From positions 2,914,001 to 2,978,000 of the forward strand of contig OY294046.1 in assembly GCA_958510825.1 (NCBI GenBank): a stretch of DNA of 64,000 bases, read 5' to 3'. The notes beneath the pieces are model-generated. The model was not told the origin of the DNA. It saw only the letters and a list, made by a program, of their open reading frames with translations, and did not search any database. Positions 53,391-63,809 of this stretch are shown in pieces. The position numbers were made by a program, and so were the translations under genes. The DNA is from Brachypterus glaber. Its lineage: Eukaryota; Arthropoda; Insecta; Coleoptera; Kateretidae. The number at the start of each line of letters is the position of its first letter. Positions within the stretch are counted from its first letter, which is position 1.

Positions 53391-53899
53391 TTTCTATTTT
53401 GCGACTCATAAGCTCATAATCACACGCATTTTGCGTGTTCTTATAGGCCCATAAGAGGTCTGTACTTTTTTTCTTTTGGGTTGGCAACATACAAAAGCCT
53501 ATCTCTTGACGTTTTGCGTGCAAATGTCAATGTCGATTTAAAGTTTAATTTTTTTAAATATTTTGTGTTTGGGTTATTTTTTACCGTGTTAAAATTGTGG
53601 ACTGGTTAATTGCAGTGAAAAAAGAAGATGACTGTAAAATATATCAAAATATCATTTGTTCTTAGAATTTTAAACATGGTGTAAACTGTAATGCCAATCC
53701 AAAACAAAAATCCCTCCATCAGTCATCAATTTAAATGTAAGTTTTTTTAATTTTAGAGCAAAATAGAAAAAATTGTATAAAGCACTCGTTTCATAACACG
53801 TTTTTAGCGCACGAGTACAAGTTTAGAAAACGAGCCGCTTGCGGCGAGTTTTCTAAAGTACTAAAGTATGTTATGAAACTAGTACTTTAATATACTATT
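53391..53899 (-). mobile_element. Fold-back element FBC, copy 5
   Basis: Full-length minus-strand copy from TTCTATTTTGCGACTC to the GAGCCGCTTGCGGCGAG hairpin and TAATATACTA. Confidence 0.85.
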
Positions 53900-54074
53900 A
53901 AAAATAGTGGAAAACCTTTACAATTAGAAACCAAAGACTAAAAAGACACTAGATTTGTCACTTGATCAGTTGTTAGTTTGTCTAATTTTTGTTGGTTAGC
54001 CGTTTCGGATTCTCGAAGTTTCCCTCGAAAACTTCCAAACAGGGCCGACCTTTGCATTTCGGCCAACGAACTAA

Positions 54075-54305
54075 TAACTCTCCTTTCTAGAATACGCATA
54101 CCGTTAAAATAAAGCATCGCCAACATCTCGGTTTGTTTGTAAACAAATAGTAGGTATATTCAGGCCTGAACAATAACAGTTACCAGTAACTGGTATTGTT
54201 GTCTCTGTTAGAACAAAGCTGTGCGAGTAAGACAGACAAATGTATATGTTGGCTACATTTTTGTCAGTTTTAACGAATGAAATGCCTATTCTAGAGAGAA
54301 GAGTT
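54075..54305 (+). mobile_element. 231-bp TIR element (family T), copy 2
   Basis: Same length as copy 1 at 28602-28832. Here the inverted repeat extends outward (CAACGAACTAATAACTC / GAGTTATTAGTTCGTTG), which may reflect insertion into, or being part of, a larger palindrome. Confidence 0.8.
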
Positions 54306-54319
54306 ATTAGTTCGTTGAT

Positions 54320-54570
54320 TTCGGCGCCCTGAAGCAAGCCTTTGACTTGGCGCCCTGAAGCAAGCCTTTGACTTGGCGCCCCTAGCAAAAAAGATTTCAG
54401 CACTGAAAAAAAATGACCCCTTCTGAAAAAAAATTAAAAAACAAATTTACCCATCTGAAAATTTTGATGACTAAAAAAAGGTCCTCACTTCTGAAAAAAC
54501 TTATAAACTTTTGCTGAAAATATTCGGAGGACAGGAAAAACGCCCTTCGACGGCGCCCTGAAGCAGGGGG
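54320..54570 (+). repeat. GGCGCCCTGAAGCAAGCC tandem repeat and related sequence
   Basis: GGCGCCCTGAAGCAAGCCTT followed by TGACTT (26 bp) occurs twice in tandem with a third partial copy (54326-54384), and GGCGCCCTGAAGCAGGG again at ~54553. Between them are TTCTGAAAAAA words and GGTCCTCAC, the reverse of the GAGGACC words at 58100-58330. Confidence 0.65.
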
Positions 54571-54939
54571 TTCACTTGATTCATACAACAAACCACCAAG
54601 ACACTAACCAGGGTGGCCCGAGAGAGGGGCCACATATTTATTCTTTTCCACTTTTCCAATATGTCAAATATTTCCAGTTAATAATTTTAATTTTTATTGA
54701 AAACTTATAGTAAATTGGACTTTTGCTTCTCATTTTTAATTTATTTTTTTTAATTGCTGTAAAACTTTTTCAAAAAGGCAGTCACATTTTATTTTACGTT
54801 TCATGACTTTCAACATATTTCGAACAACTTGTAAGTCCAGCAAAAAATTGTCCGGGAATCCGAGAAAATTTGTAAGCAAGAACGTTTTAAGCTATATAGA
54901 CCTAAAATTTGGAACACAGGTCTATTACCAAAAGTTCGC

Positions 54940-55353
54940 AATGGCGATTTCTCCCGTTAGATTAGACAGAGACAAAAGTTCTACCCAAAAAGGATAGAAG
55001 ACATACATACAATCCCACTTCCACCCAACCAAACAAATTCTGTATTTGTTCTTTGTTGAACAAATACAATATTTACTTGGCCGGGCGAAAAGTGTAACTA
55101 TATTATTTTTATTAAAGAAATTACTGGCGCCACCTAAATTTTAGTAGAATTATCTTATTCTACAGATTCACATTAGCTATGTTCGTTCGTGCCGCTCAGT
55201 GCTACACTTTCCGGCCAACCAAATAAATACTGTATTTGTTGTATGAAAAACAAATACAGTATTTATTTGGTTGGCTGGAAAGTGTAGCACAAATGAGATA
55301 GAGATAGGGTAGACGTCTTTTGTTTCATAATTCTAGTTGTAGAGAGCTCCATT
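54940..55353 (+). mobile_element. 414-bp repeat (family L), copy 2
   Basis: Same-orientation copy of 8299-8712 with identical overall length and only scattered substitutions. The internal GGCCAACCAAATAAATACTG hairpin is better paired here. Confidence 0.85.
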
Positions 55354-55721
55354 GGGTTTGTTTGAGGGTTAAACCTCATTCATAAATTTGTATAATGATT
55401 TCGGGAATTCTAATGAATTCTAAGGAATCTCAGTGAATTTCTAGACTGTAAAGGGAGGTTTTTGCCTCCAGATAGTATTTTTTGCAATAGCTAGCTTACT
55501 ACTGGTTTATGACAATTTTCGAGATTAACTAGGGACACTAGTTAGCAAGGCCCTAGATTATCCCCTTCATAATTAGGGGGACATGTAAGGCTTAATATTA
55601 TTATTCTTTTACAAAAAAACTCTGTCCATGCAAGCGCGGATCCAGGATGAATGCCCCCAAAACGAAAATTTCGACAAATTTTTGTCCCCAGAAAACCAAG
55701 CAGGCTCATTTTACATGAAGC

Positions 55722-55905
55722 TGAAGTTTGCAACGAAAATTCAAATAGTATATTAAAGCACCTATTCCATAACACGTTTTTAAGCGCACTAGTACTTTGG
55801 AAAACTTGTACTCGCGCGCTAAAAACGTATGTTATGAAACTAGTACTTTAATATACTATTTGAATTTTCGTTGCAAAAAAACGTTGCAAACTTCAGCTTT
55901 TCATT
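55722..55905. repeat. Large palindrome built on the FBC hairpin (copy 8)
   Basis: GAAGCTGAAGTTTGCAACG, then AAAATTCAAATAGTATATTA on the left, are mirrored by TAATATACTATTTGAATTTT and CGTTGCAAACTTCAGCTTT on the right. The centre is the FBC terminal hairpin (ATAACACGTTTTTAAGCGCA / TGCG-style GCGCTAAAAACGTATGTTAT). Only the hairpin end of FBC is present. Confidence 0.75.
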
Positions 55906-57175
55906 TTACCTTTTTTTGGAAAGAGCCCCTTCAAACCAACTCCTGCATTCACCACTGGGTACACGTCAAATTTGACACCAGATCATTGCTGCCAACCTGA
56001 CACATATTTTTTGTATTTAAAACCTTACTTTGTCGCTCTAGAATAAAAAAATCGCCAGTTTTTGACACTAGGTCAAAAATCTGAAGTTTTTAACTCCAAA
56101 TTAAAAATGTAACCCTTTACATCCAATGTATAGTGTAAAAAGTATAGTTTTACGTCCCCTTGGACGATTTTTTTTTCATTACATAAGATTATCTTACTTT
56201 AGTGATGGATATCTACTTGTAAAAAAAATAACCTGTGATTCATACCTCTTGAAAACAATTTAATACAATTTAAAAGCTATTACTGAAAAAGCATTGTAAG
56301 AGTTTCGCATGCAAAACTAAGGGAATAAAATTAAATCTGCATTACTCTCAAAGTAAATAATTTGTTTACCTTTGGAGCAATTAAAAAGCAATAATAATTA
56401 AAAAGATGACACACCCTGGGTGCCCCATTTTTCGGTAATAACGAATTTCATTTAATTGTAGTTAAAAGGCAATTTCTTGCGGGGTAATTAAAAGGTTCTT
56501 ACCTTAATAATTGCGTAAAATCCGATAGATATCACCGGTGTATCACTTTTTGATCGCCGACAATCGGCTTGTCACTATAAGCAGTTTTTCACTATTGACA
56601 CACTAGTCAAAAAAGCATACGCCCCATCAGTTTAATAGAGTCCGGAAAAATATTAAAACGCGTTAAATAGATAACAACGGGTGTATATAATTGTTTAATT
56701 AGCAATAAAACACTTTTTACATTGACAACATCCACAAAATATTATTAAAATCGGTCCGCGTACCCACCACCGTTTCGTCTTCACACCAACTAGCAACCCG
56801 CAATGCGCGGGCGCGCCAGGAGCGTTTCGGACAAATAACGAAGAACAACGAATAAATTTATCGAGGGTCTTGGTTTTTAGTTTTTTTTTTATATTTTTTC
56901 TCAAACACAAAAGTGAGATTGAAATTTTGAAATGATTATTTGATAAACACATGTTTAAAAGTCAAATTTGACGTAATTATAACCAAATTTTTAGCAGATG
57001 TGACAGTTTAAACAAAAAGTTTTTAAAAAGTAGCATTGAATTAAATCCACGCTAAGGTGCACCTCGAATCGAGGTCCTCGGTATGGTACTTTTTGCAAAA
57101 ACGTCTTGGGTTAGTACAAAAAAATACTGCTGCTAACCAAAAAAAAAAAACTTTATTCACAATCATGCATTAAAA
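55906..57175. other. Mostly unexplained, one CpG-rich patch
   Basis: A patch at ~56745-56835 (AATGCGCGGGCGCGCCAGG) is CpG-rich. On the minus strand near it, VKTKRWWVRGPI resembles the RRWWVRP motif at the N-terminus of HARBI1-like (PIF/Harbinger) nucleases, but the match is only ~8 residues. No gene can be supported. Confidence 0.3.
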
Positions 57176-57805
57176 TATCCCAGACAGCACAAATATGACT
57201 TAAAGAGATCTTAAAGATGTCGTAGCTCGTCATTCAAGACGTCTTAAGAACGTCGGTTTTCGCCGTATATGCATCTTAAAGACGTCTTAACGACGTCGTA
57301 TGTTACAAAAGGTAACGTCTTTAAGACATCTTTTTTAAGACGCCTTACTGACGCCTTGCACAGGCGACTTTACAACATAATATCCCCTCCCATTTACGGT
57401 GCTAGGTACGGTCGTATTGATATAAAAAACGTAATAAGAATTAGAATGAGAGGTAATTTGTTTGTCAAAAAAAGATCTTTAAAAAATGTGATTTTTTTAA
57501 TTTTTTTTTTGAAAATTTATTTTTCAGTTTTTTTTTTAATTTTGTTTTGAATTTTTTCGTTTTTCTTAAAAAGAAAATTAAAAAATGGTATTTTTTTTAA
57601 TAGTTTATTTTTGGCGATGACTATAGAAGTTAAGACGTCTTGTACTTAAAAGACATCTTATAGACATCATAATCAGATATCTTTTAAACATCCCTAAAAA
57701 GAAGTCTACAAGATATCCTTTTTATGTCTTTAGGCGTCCAGACATAATTAAGATCTAAAAAAGATGTCTTTATATTTTATAAAATATCATGTGCTGTCTG
57801 GGATA
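57176..57805. mobile_element. TIR element TATCCCAGACAGCACA, rich in AAGACGTC words
   Basis: TATCCCAGACAGCACA and TGTGCTGTCTGGGATA are perfect 16-bp inverted ends of a 630-bp element. Within ~180 bp of each end, words of the type CTTAAAGACGTCTTAA and AAGATGTCTT recur many times in both orientations. The centre is T-rich. No transposase. Confidence 0.8.
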
Positions 57806-58084
57806 CTTTTTGTGCATTATAAAAAGCAAAATATATAATTTTAATTTACTTTTTAACAAGTTAGAAAAGTTTTTCTAACCAATGGCAGAAACCAGCTCTT
57901 TTCTAACCTGTTTTTGCTTTAGATTTTACCTCATAGATGGCACGCTGATTTTCATTGAGAGCAGCATAACCAAACATTACTTTAAATATAATTATTTTCG
58001 ATATATTTTGTTTTATATGATTGACAATATAATCATTGATTGTGAATAAAAACCTGTTCTAATTTCTGTGTAATTGCTCTGAAA

Positions 58085-58400
58085 TAAATAAAAGTAAATA
58101 TATTTTTTTTCGGGGCTGAGGACTTTTTTTTTATTGGTTAGGGTTAAAAACTGTCACGGACAAAGCTTTTCTTTTGAAGGCGAGAACCTTTTTTTCTTTA
58201 GTCAACAAAATTTTGGTTTGGACTAAAAACAGTCACTGTTTCTTTTTTTAGTCATCATCCATAATCCATTAAAATTTTGGTTAGGGGTGAACTTTCACTT
58301 ACAAAGCTTTTTTGGAGGTGAGGACCTTTGTTTTTTTTTGTCATTAACTTTTTTTTCTCAAGGATAAAAGTTGTATTTTTAGGCTAAAAAAAACTTCCCA
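58085..58400 (+). repeat. Degenerate tandem repeat, GAGGACCTTTTTTT units
   Basis: About three units of ~100-120 bp. Each has GGCTGAGGAC/GGCGAGAACC/GGTGAGGACC followed by a T-run, then TGGTTAGGG- or TGGTTTGGA-type words and an AAAGCTTTT element. Scraps occur at 10740, 28440 and 54470. Confidence 0.55.
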
Positions 58401-58817
58401 CCCCCACAATATCTTCTACGCTACGGCCCTGCTCGTTTAACTAAAAATGCATTTTTTTTTTATTTTTTATGATTTTTATTATTTTTTTTAAAATATTTTT
58501 GATTTTTTATAATTTTTTTTTTGTAATACTCGTAAATTTTTAATAATCAATAATTTTTATTAGTGACCCTCGATATAGATTTTTTGCGATTTTGAACCTA
58601 ACGGTGCTTTCCAGAAGTACCAATTTCGCTTAAAATCCACTAAACCCATGAAACACTAGCGCCTTCGTGTAAAAAAGAATAACTAAATCGACGTTTTTAT
58701 AAATCGATCGGGCTGGTTGTCAAAATAAAAGTGAAAAAGTGGAAATTTTATTTAAAAGGTAAAAAAAATAAGAAAAAAACTAGTTTTTTATTTTTTTTTA
58801 ATATATAAGCTTTATAA

Positions 58818-58834
58818 AAATTAAAAAATTGCAG
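58818..58834 (+). promoter_or_regulatory. Candidate 3' splice site before SNRNP27
   Basis: A T/A-rich tract ending ATTGCAG lies ~10 nt before the start codon. It would place a non-coding first exon upstream. Confidence 0.4.
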
Positions 58835-58844
58835 GTTTTCGTAA

Positions 58845-59297
58845 ATGGGTAGAAGGAGTAGGTCGAAATCCCCTTATGTGGTCAAAAGACGTGACAGAGA
58901 AAGGGACAGAGAACGAGATAGAGATAGGGGACATAGAAGGAAAAGATCAAGAGATAGATCGAGGGAGGGACGAAGACGGCACTCAAGCGAAAGAGATGGT
59001 CGCAGAAGATTTTCGCGCTCCAGATCCAGAACTCGCTCCAGATCCAGATCTCTGGAACGTAGGACCAGGCCTTCTATCCCCGAAAGACCAGTCGTGACAG
59101 CTGCCGATCTGGAAGGTAAAAGCGTCGATGAACAGGAAATGATGAAGCAGATGGGATTCTGTTCGTTTGATACTACAAAAGGTAAAAAAGTTGATGGTAA
59201 TGATGTTGGTGGCGTACATGTTATCTTAAAGCGAAAATATAGACAATATATGAATCGTAAAGGTGGTTTTAACAGACCTTTGGATTTTGTAGCTTGA
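58845..59297 (+). CDS. SNRNP27: U4/U6.U5 tri-snRNP 27 kDa protein (SNRNP27)
   Basis: 150 residues, close to the human length (155). Residues ~1-75 are an Arg/Ser/Asp-Glu-rich RS region ([33 protein letters not shown]) typical of splicing factors phosphorylated by SR kinases. From ~85 to the end lies the conserved SNRNP27 domain: [33 protein letters not shown], and the near-invariant C-terminus [20 protein letters not shown]. The protein is a nuclear component of the U4/U6.U5 tri-snRNP and helps 5' splice-site selection. The ATG is preceded by TTAAAAAATTGCAG|GTTTTCGTAA, a good 3' splice site, so a 5' UTR exon may lie upstream. The coding part is intronless. The conserved domain is intact, so it is probably functional. 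Confidence 0.93.
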   Translation: MGRRSRSKSPYVVKRRDRERDRERDRDRGHRRKRSRDRSREGRRRHSSERDGRRRFSRSRSRTRSRSRSLERRTRPSIPERPVVTAADLEGKSVDEQEMMKQMGFCSFDTTKGKKVDGNDVGGVHVILKRKYRQYMNRKGGFNRPLDFVA

Positions 59298-59610
59298 TAT
59301 TTGTTATATCGGCTATTATTATTGACTGAAATGTTGTACAAGTGGACCATTTTGCTTGGAGCTCTTAGTAGTACCCTCAGTTGACAAAACTATTATTAAA
59401 AACATTTACAAAAGTGTACAAACCTCTAAATGAAATGGTCCCGAGCTTGTTACGACTAGGTTTTCACCTTTAAATCAGTAAAAAAAGGAGTACATGTCCA
59501 TGGAAGACCTTCAGTCGTTTTTGTAAGGCCCATAGTAAAAAAAATACGTAAAATTAACTTTACAATGGAGTCTCACACTTTAAAATTTATGCGCTGTGGG
59601 CGATTTAAAA

Positions 59611-59616
59611 AATAAA
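59611..59616 (+). terminator. Candidate proximal poly(A) signal of SNRNP27
   Basis: AATAAA ~315 nt after the stop codon. A second AATAAA lies at 60643-60648; use of the distal site would put the MITE at 59807 in the 3' UTR. Confidence 0.45.
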
Positions 59617-59806
59617 ACTATATACAATTAACAACAGCCGGGTCCCAAGATGAAAGGATAAATTTAAACGTATCTATTTTACTATGGAAATTACAATAAT
59701 TACTCAAGGTCCCCATTTCCTTTTAAACAAGGCCTATTTTAGGGAAATAATATTGATATTATCAACTTTATAAACCATTTTTTACCTCAAAGCTGAACAA
59801 CTGCTA

Positions 59807-59996
59807 GGGAGCATTCAAATATTAAATACCACTAAATGTTTACCCTTGTAATGCTAAATTACATAGTGTACAACTTGTATACTGCCATTCTAAGCTGAAA
59901 GGTCCTATCTGCATAGGTTTAATGTACACAGATAGGACCTTACAGCTTAAGAAGGCAGTATAGCTCTGGTGCTTCGCTGTAATATTTGAATGGCCC
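59807..59996. mobile_element. Palindromic MITE, GGGAGCATTCAAATATTA ends
   Basis: Ends GGGAGCATTCAAATATTA / AATATTTGAATGGCCC. An inner inverted pair TATACTGCCATTCTAAGCTG / CAGCTTAAGAAGGCAGTATA encloses AGGTCCTATCTG / CAGATAGGACCT. Ends resemble those of the Harbinger-like MITE at 10050 (GGGAACGTTCAAGTATTA). Confidence 0.75.
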
Positions 59997-60833
59997 AGTT
60001 TATTATAATTATTAATTATCGTCAGGTTTTTAAATATCTTACCTCATTTAAACATATAACAATATTACTCTCATTAAAAAATCAGGTTAACTGACATATT
60101 AAGTTTACAGCATAATTATTTCTACGGGTTAATGAGTTAGTTTTGTATAATTGTAAATCCACACTGCTACAACATTTTTTTGGAAACAAAGTCAATTTTT
60201 GTATTCCCAAGAAGACTAAATCTGAAGATTTGGGAGTCAGAGAGGACTACAAAAGTTTTACAACAGTGTTGGTTTTAACAGTAAAACCTGGTTTTCAACG
60301 GAAAATCAGTAGTTTCAGGGTTTCGACCGTCCTGGTCCTATTTTATGAAAAGCAGTAATTATAGGAGTAAATGATCCATGGAAACGCGATTATCATTTAT
60401 CATCTAGCTGCTCCTGTAGTGGCTTTGATTTTGTGGGTACTACTTTTTTTTAAATATGTTGTAGTAGTGCTGATAAGCTTATGCACTTAAAAAAAAATTG
60501 TTAAATGTAATTATTATTAAGTAATGAAAATATTTTATATTTATATTCGACATTAGCAATTTGTTATCTCTTACAGATAATCTGTAAGTGGGTACTGTTA
60601 ATATAGTGGATTTCTACATGTTTATTTATATTTACTTATATAAATAAAGATTTTTAATATAAAACTCTTCTACTTTTAATGTTAAACCTCGAGGAACTAT
60701 ATATAAGGGCGTTTTTAGGGATTGAAATAAGCAAAAAATATATTTTCAAAACAAAGTTTTTATTACAAGAACATGTAATAATTATTATAGGTAAAGTCTG
60801 TGAAAGTCTTTTGGTAATAAACTTTTTCTATTT
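59997..60833. other. Possible SNRNP27 3' UTR or intergenic
   Basis: No repeat or gene was recognised. It contains the distal AATAAA at 60643-60648. Confidence 0.35.
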
Positions 60834-61333
60834 TGCGACTCTTATAAGCTCATAATCACACGCATTTTGCGTGTTCTTATAGGCCCATAAGAGCTCTCTA
60901 CTTTTTTTTCTGTTGAGTTGGCAACATACAAAGACCTATCTCTTGACGTTTTGCGTGCAAATGTCAATGTCGATTTAAAGTTTATTTTTTTACAAAATTT
61001 TGTGTTTGGGTTATTTTTTACCGTGTTAAAATTGTGGACTGGTTAATTGCAGTGAAAAAAGAAGAAATGACTGTAAAATATATCAAAATATCATTTGTTA
61101 GAATTTTAAACATAGTCTAAACTGTAATGCCAACCCAAAACAAAAATCCCTAAATCAGTCATCAATTTAAATGTAAGTTTTTTAAATTTTAGAGCAAAAT
61201 AGAAAAAATTGTATAAAGCATTCGTTTCATGACACGTTTTTAGAGCACTAGCACTTTAGAAAAAGAGCCGCTTGCGGCGAGTACTCGTGCGCTAAAAATG
61301 TATGTTATGAAACTAGTACTTTAATATACTATT
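60834..61333 (-). mobile_element. Fold-back element FBC, copy 6
   Basis: Full-length minus-strand copy from TTTTCTATTTTGCGACTC to the GCCGCTTGCGGC hairpin and TAATATACTATTA. Confidence 0.85.
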
Positions 61334-61743
61334 AAACTACGATAGTTTAAGAGAGAGACTTGCAATCAAAGTTTTTTTACCATGTGTAAACATCCTTGTT
61401 CCAAATTTCAAGTCTCTATTTCAAAGCGTTCTTAACTTAAAACTTAATACAACATTTTTTAATGCAAAACTCGCAACTCATTTGAAACCCAAATTTAATA
61501 CTTTATTTTTGTCTCAAAACGCAACTTTTTGCCTTGTTGCACGTTTTTGAAAAATTCAAAAAAGCTTATTCCACTTCACTCTTTCACGCAATCGTCCAAA
61601 AAATTCAGTCGAACTGTGACAGAATAATAATAAGTCTTTTCCTAATTTAAAAAAAAAAATGAGAAAAAGTATGGTTATTTTTATCCACAAAACAATTTTT
61701 ATCACATTTATCGCTACGCTCGCTCAGGAAACACTAATGCAAC

Positions 61744-62248
61744 GGGACTAAAACAGCCAGTTTAGTCCCTTGGTATATACACTATTTTTTGCAGGACCAA
61801 ACATAATTTAGGTAGGTAGATAAAATTGAAATTAAAAACCACGCGTCTAAAATCGGTTGTTTTATTTTCGTAATTTAATCAAGATGCCTGTAAATTGCGA
61901 AAAGGTCAGTTGCATGGCTATCGCGATTTCAATTGTTTTTTAATATGGTGGACACAAACGTCAAAAAAATGGATGAAGATGATAAATTTTAAGTTATGTA
62001 TAAATTGTTATAACCATGTTATTTTTAAAGGTTTTCTTTGTTAAAATCAAATAAATTGGTTTGAATCGCTAATTTATTACAAAACACCACCAAACCTAAT
62101 TTTTGAACCAGCAAATCACATAGTAAGTATAATATTTTAATATTATCCAGGTTGCCGTGATTTTTATTCCCTAGGGAGAAAAACGGCAAGTTTAGTCCCG
62201 AAAATGAAAGCGTAAAATTAGGTTTTAGTCTTGGTCGTGCAAAAAATA
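61744..62248 (+). mobile_element. Repeat family I, copy 2
   Basis: Same-orientation copy of 3781-4281. It ends directly beside the stop codon of the acidic-tail frame at 62251; at the first copy the corresponding gene remnant lies ~630 bp away on the other strand. Confidence 0.75.
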
Positions 62249-62250
62249 TA

Positions 62251-62598
62251 CTATGTCTTTGACCTCTTATTTGGAGGTGGTGAACATTCCTCATCACTGC
62301 CATTTTCCTTGTCAGTTTCTTTGTCATTTTCTTTATCGCTGTCTCTGTCATTTTCACTTTCCACGTGGCTAACTTCATTTTCATTGGATATGCTTTCGTT
62401 TGCCTGGTCAGAATTTTGGGTTTCCATGGTTACGTCCATTTCACCTGCTTGTTCCAAAACTTCTTTCAGTTGGACAATCCTGAAATCTCGTGCAATGCCT
62501 GAAAAAATATTGCTGCCTATAAAAGAATACTTTCCTCTATAGTTCATAAAAAATGTATACACAAGACTACTATTCCTAATTTTATAAAGTGATTCCAT
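62251..62598 (-). CDS. Unidentified protein end with acidic tail and NLS
   Basis: An ATG-started frame of 115 residues. The first ~50 look like part of a folded domain (LYKIRNSSLVYTFFMNYRGK, YSFIGSNIFSGIARDFRIVQ). Then comes an Asp/Glu/Asn/Ser-rich tail (SENDRDSDKENDKETDKENG) and a basic end PPPNKRSKT that could be a nuclear localisation signal. Immediately upstream another minus-strand frame (62544-62755) reads WTDAELRSINTTEDRKKTYL and QVAHYVFLTTKELKYFIN, coding-like but out of frame. The pair may be two exons or one gene broken by a frameshift; copy 1 (3062-3152) has a TATAG at the junction where this copy has TATGG. I do not recognise the family. The stop abuts a transposable element. Confidence 0.4.
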   Translation of the reverse strand: MESLYKIRNSSLVYTFFMNYRGKYSFIGSNIFSGIARDFRIVQLKEVLEQAGEMDVTMETQNSDQANESISNENEVSHVESENDRDSDKENDKETDKENGSDEECSPPPNKRSKT

Positions 62599-62806
62599 AA
62601 AAAATTATTTCTTGAATTGTCACACATATAAATGTCAAAAATATTATTAATAAAATATTTTAACTCCTTGGTAGTGAGAAAAACGTAATGCGCTACTTGT
62701 AGGTAAGTTTTTTTTCTGTCTTCGGTCGTGTTTATGGACCTCAGCTCCGCATCGGTCCACAAAATACGACCTCACACAGAAAAATTCACTTAACCATACT
62801 GGAAGC
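62599..62806 (-). pseudogene. Upstream part of the unidentified gene
   Basis: The coding-like frame WTDAELRSINTTEDRKKTYL ... has no in-frame ATG near its start. It matches 2333-2479 plus 3062-3095 in the first copy. It contains the unoccupied site (ATTTTATTAATAATATTTTT) that in the first copy received the TAB MITE. Confidence 0.45.
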
Positions 62807-62888
62807 GCAAATAACTATTTTATAATTTCTCGTTTTTCAAAAAAAGATCTTTTGAAAAAAAATGTATTTTTTTTTAATATTTTTTGTA

Positions 62889-63749
62889 CAGTGGTGGCAT
62901 TAAATATCGGGACAAACAATTTTTTATGCGTCATGGGTCTTGTGTCATTTGTTAAAAAACGTCAAAATATGTCAAATGTTTGTTTATTGTTTGCTGTTAT
63001 ACAAGTAGTTTGTAAAAAAGTGTTTTTAGCTTTATTTTAATTTAAAATGAGTTTACTTATCATGGAAATTTAAGAGAAAAAATGCTCAGTCGTCCTTAGT
63101 ATTAGGAGATATGGATGAGGTTCAATTCTAGTGAAAACAGGGCAAGAAATATATCTGTTTCTTAAGAAATGTTTTATTGAGAAAAACTTAGGTTCTTATA
63201 TCAAACCGAAAAAGGATCATCGGTGGTCAAAAGCTACAATGGATGGTGAAGCAATTTTTAATTATATAAGAAAACCCGAGAAAAACAAGGTGCAGTTGCC
63301 GTATACTAGGATTTTTTTTTTCGCTTACCTCAGTGCGGCTCTTCAGTAATGAACTCTTAAACTTAAATCCATTTGCAGTAGAAAATTTATAAAACCTTGT
63401 GAGTTTTTAGCTGTACTGAAGAGTAAAATTAGGAGTGTGTTTTTTTAATGAATATTAAACACATATTCTTTACCCACATAGTACAATTTTGATCCAAAGA
63501 TTATCAATTTTATTATTATTTAAATATAACAACATTTGTGTAAAATTAAATGTACATATGTTTATCAATAAACATTAATTTATTAATTTAATATTTTTTG
63601 ACAGTAAACTTCAACTAAATAATTCAGTTATGTCAAAACGAAGTAACCTAGTTTTTAATTTTTAAAATAATCCCATGTTAATCCATGAAAAAAATATAAA
63701 AATGACACGATTTTTTTTGAGGTTGTTCCGATATTTAATGCCACAACTG
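62889..63749. mobile_element. Tc1/mariner-like element, CAGTGGTGGCATTAAATATC ends
   Basis: 861 bp between TA dinucleotides. The left end CAGTGGTGGCATTAAATATC, then GGGACAA, and the right end GATATTTAATGCCACAACTG, preceded by TTGTTCC, are inverted. An internal frame at 63131-63349 (KPKKDHRWSKATMDGEAIFN) has no recognised transposase motif. Non-autonomous or strongly decayed. Confidence 0.75.
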
Positions 63750-63809
63750 TAAGTGTTTGTTAAAATGCAATAAACCATTTACTGTGAATAGTATACAGTG
63801 CAGTCTAAA

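Noticed and set aside
56695..56952. A HARBI1-like nuclease fragment
   Set aside because: Only about eight residues (KRWWVR plus neighbours) resemble the family, too little to support a pseudogene call.
58874..59350. A 158-codon frame antisense to SNRNP27
   Set aside because: It is a shadow of the RS-rich coding region (Leu/Ser-rich antisense of Arg/Ser codons) with no domain.
63131..63349. A transposase frame within the CAGT-ended element
   Set aside because: No DDE/D motif, no helix-turn-helix signature and no ATG-supported start were found; it is kept only as the interior of a non-autonomous element.
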